From Actinomycetota bacterium (lineage in GTDB: Bacteria; Actinomycetota; Acidimicrobiia; Acidimicrobiales; CADCSY01): DNA of 6,682 nucleotides. Under the pieces are notes generated by a model that was not told the origin of the DNA, did not search any database, and saw nothing but the letters and a program-made list of their open reading frames with translations. This document shows, piece by piece, positions 6,000 through 6,682 of this stretch. The stretch's first letter is position 1; each line of letters opens with the position of its first letter. Position numbers and translations under genes: made by a program. The stretch covers positions 1,575 through 8,256 of the forward strand of contig JAHWJR010000021.1 in NCBI GenBank assembly GCA_019348335.1, given 5' to 3'.

Positions 6000-6652
6000 C
6001 AGGGACCGCCTTCCAGGAACCAGACCGAGTACCAGATCACCAGGCCCATGGCGACGGCGAAGTGCCAGAAGGCGGCGACGCTCACCACCATCTCCCGGTT
6101 CCGGGCCGAGAACTGGCCGCCGATGGCCCGGAAGCCCACGACGAGCAGGGCGACATGGGCGGCCACGACGACCAGGAGGTGGCTGACCGTGAGGGCGTAG
6201 ACCGTGGTCGAGAAGGGGTCGGCGCCGGCGACCATGCCGAGCTGGGCCCAGGAGAACGTCAGGGCGTTCACGAAGGCGAGCCCGAGCATGAGGGTGAGCC
6301 CGACGGCCACGTACATGGTCCGCCGGTCACGTGAGCTGAGCGCCGACACGGCCCACTGCGCCGTCACCGAGGACATGAGCAGCGTGAGGTAGGCCACGAA
6401 CAGGGTGGCGTTGGGCATGGCGATGAGGATCTCTTCGGCCGGCCACGCCTCTCCGGCCGCTTGCGTGATCTCCCGGGCGGAGAAGTAGGCGGCCAGCAGG
6501 CCGCCGGTGAGCATGGTCCCGGCGGCGATGGTCAACAGGGTGCCCACCAGCATGACGTTGCGCCGGCGAGGCTCGGGGGCCGGCGGCAGGGCCGCCGTCC
6601 CGGTGTCCGGTGCGGGCGTCGGCGTGGTGGTCGCGGTGGCGGTGGCGGTCAC
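5999..6652 (-). CDS. Divergent cytochrome c oxidase subunit III-like protein
   Basis: A 217-residue protein of the COX3 family by layout: Ala/Thr/Pro-rich N-terminus (1-30) and five helices (about 33-57, 80-104, 112-135, 150-175 and 190-212). It lines up with CtaE across its length: LLMSSVT (91-97) against LLMSSLT, an H158 matching the first His of GFHGVH, and AAFWHF (H197) against LYWHF. Several hallmark residues are missing: the Glu of GSECLLF, the second His of GFHGVH, and the Asp of WHFVD (AVAM follows WHF here). It may be an accessory subunit, or a NorE-like COX3 relative; the operon position favours an oxidase link. The start is GTG with AGGAGG 7 bases upstream, an excellent spacing, and it overlaps the preceding gene's stop as GTGA. 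Its stop overlaps the next gene by one base. Confidence 0.88.
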   Translation of the reverse strand: MTATATATTTPTPAPDTGTAALPPAPEPRRRNVMLVGTLLTIAAGTMLTGGLLAAYFSAREITQAAGEAWPAEEILIAMPNATLFVAYLTLLMSSVTAQWAVSALSSRDRRTMYVAVGLTLMLGLAFVNALTFSWAQLGMVAGADPFSTTVYALTVSHLLVVVAAHVALLVVGFRAIGGQFSARNREMVVSVAAFWHFAVAMGLVIWYSVWFLEGGP

Positions 6653-6682
6653 CGCTTCACCTCCTCACGGTCGGTGGCCTCG
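6649..6682 (-). CDS. C-terminal end of an unidentified upstream gene (partial)
   Basis: Reading into the window from the right edge, one frame gives EATDREEVKR followed by TGA. The TGA overlaps the GTG start of the subunit III-like gene as GTGA, the same junction type seen between ctaD and ctaE. The charged ten-residue end is plausible as a protein C-terminus but is too short to identify. Genes often found here in related operons include ctaB, ctaA and SCO-type copper chaperones, and nothing seen lets me choose among them. Confidence 0.45.
   Translation of the reverse strand, partial: EATDREEVKR
6660..6665 (-). promoter_or_regulatory. Ribosome binding site of the subunit III-like gene
   Basis: AGGAGG, 7 bases before the GTG at 6652: the strongest and best-spaced Shine-Dalgarno in the window. 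It fixes the GTG as the start and lies inside the coding sequence of the preceding gene. Confidence 0.8.

Noticed and set aside
4938..6200. Plus-strand open frame of 420 codons opposite the two upstream genes
   Set aside because: Low-complexity composition, no domain, and it crosses two real gene junctions on the other strand, so it is a compositional artefact.
1..6682. Mobile element, CRISPR array, tRNA or toxin-antitoxin genes
   Set aside because: No transposase or terminal repeats, no regularly spaced repeats, no cloverleaf sequence and no free space between genes for such elements.

Overview
The window is a single tightly packed operon, entirely on the minus strand, for an aa3/caa3-type (A-type heme-copper) cytochrome c oxidase. 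The DNA is very GC-rich, and junctions are 22 bases or less or overlap by 1-8 bases if the annotated starts hold. High GC, several GTG starts, a CtaG of the caa3 type and a CtaD with extra C-terminal helices fit a high-GC actinobacterium. The small subunit IV is of the CyoD/COX4_pro type (Bacillus CtaF-like), not the mycobacterial/streptomycete CtaF type, so a deep-branching group such as Acidimicrobiia is my best guess. That placement is inference; there is no rRNA or species marker here.

In order of transcription (high to low coordinate): the last ten codons of an unidentified gene (6649-6682); a divergent subunit III-like five-helix protein (5999-6652); an unrecognised protein with about seven helices and an acidic tail (5199-5999); ctaC/coxB, subunit II with a CuA site and a fused cytochrome c (4016-5206); ctaD/coxA, catalytic subunit I with a two-helix C-terminal extension (1951-3993); ctaE/coxC, canonical subunit III (1298-1954); ctaF, subunit IV (945-1289); and ctaG, the assembly factor (1-942). 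The last five follow the Bacillus ctaCDEFG order exactly.

How they work together: CtaC receives electrons through its own heme c, passes them to CuA and then to heme a and the heme a3-CuB site in CtaD, where O2 is reduced and protons are pumped through D- and K-channels whose marker residues are present. CtaE and CtaF complete the membrane core, and CtaG is needed in related systems to make active caa3 oxidase. The two upstream genes are coupled by a TGATG junction and probably belong to the same transcript, but their job is unknown; they are the least explained part. Every ligand I could check in CtaC, CtaD and CtaE is intact. The points worth a second look are the second, degenerate subunit III, the unknown seven-helix neighbour, an extra cysteine pair in the cytochrome c domain, histidine/acid-rich tails on four different proteins, and a possible six-codon reading frame between ctaC and ctaD. 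No tRNA, rRNA, mobile element, CRISPR array, terminator or convincing promoter was seen.
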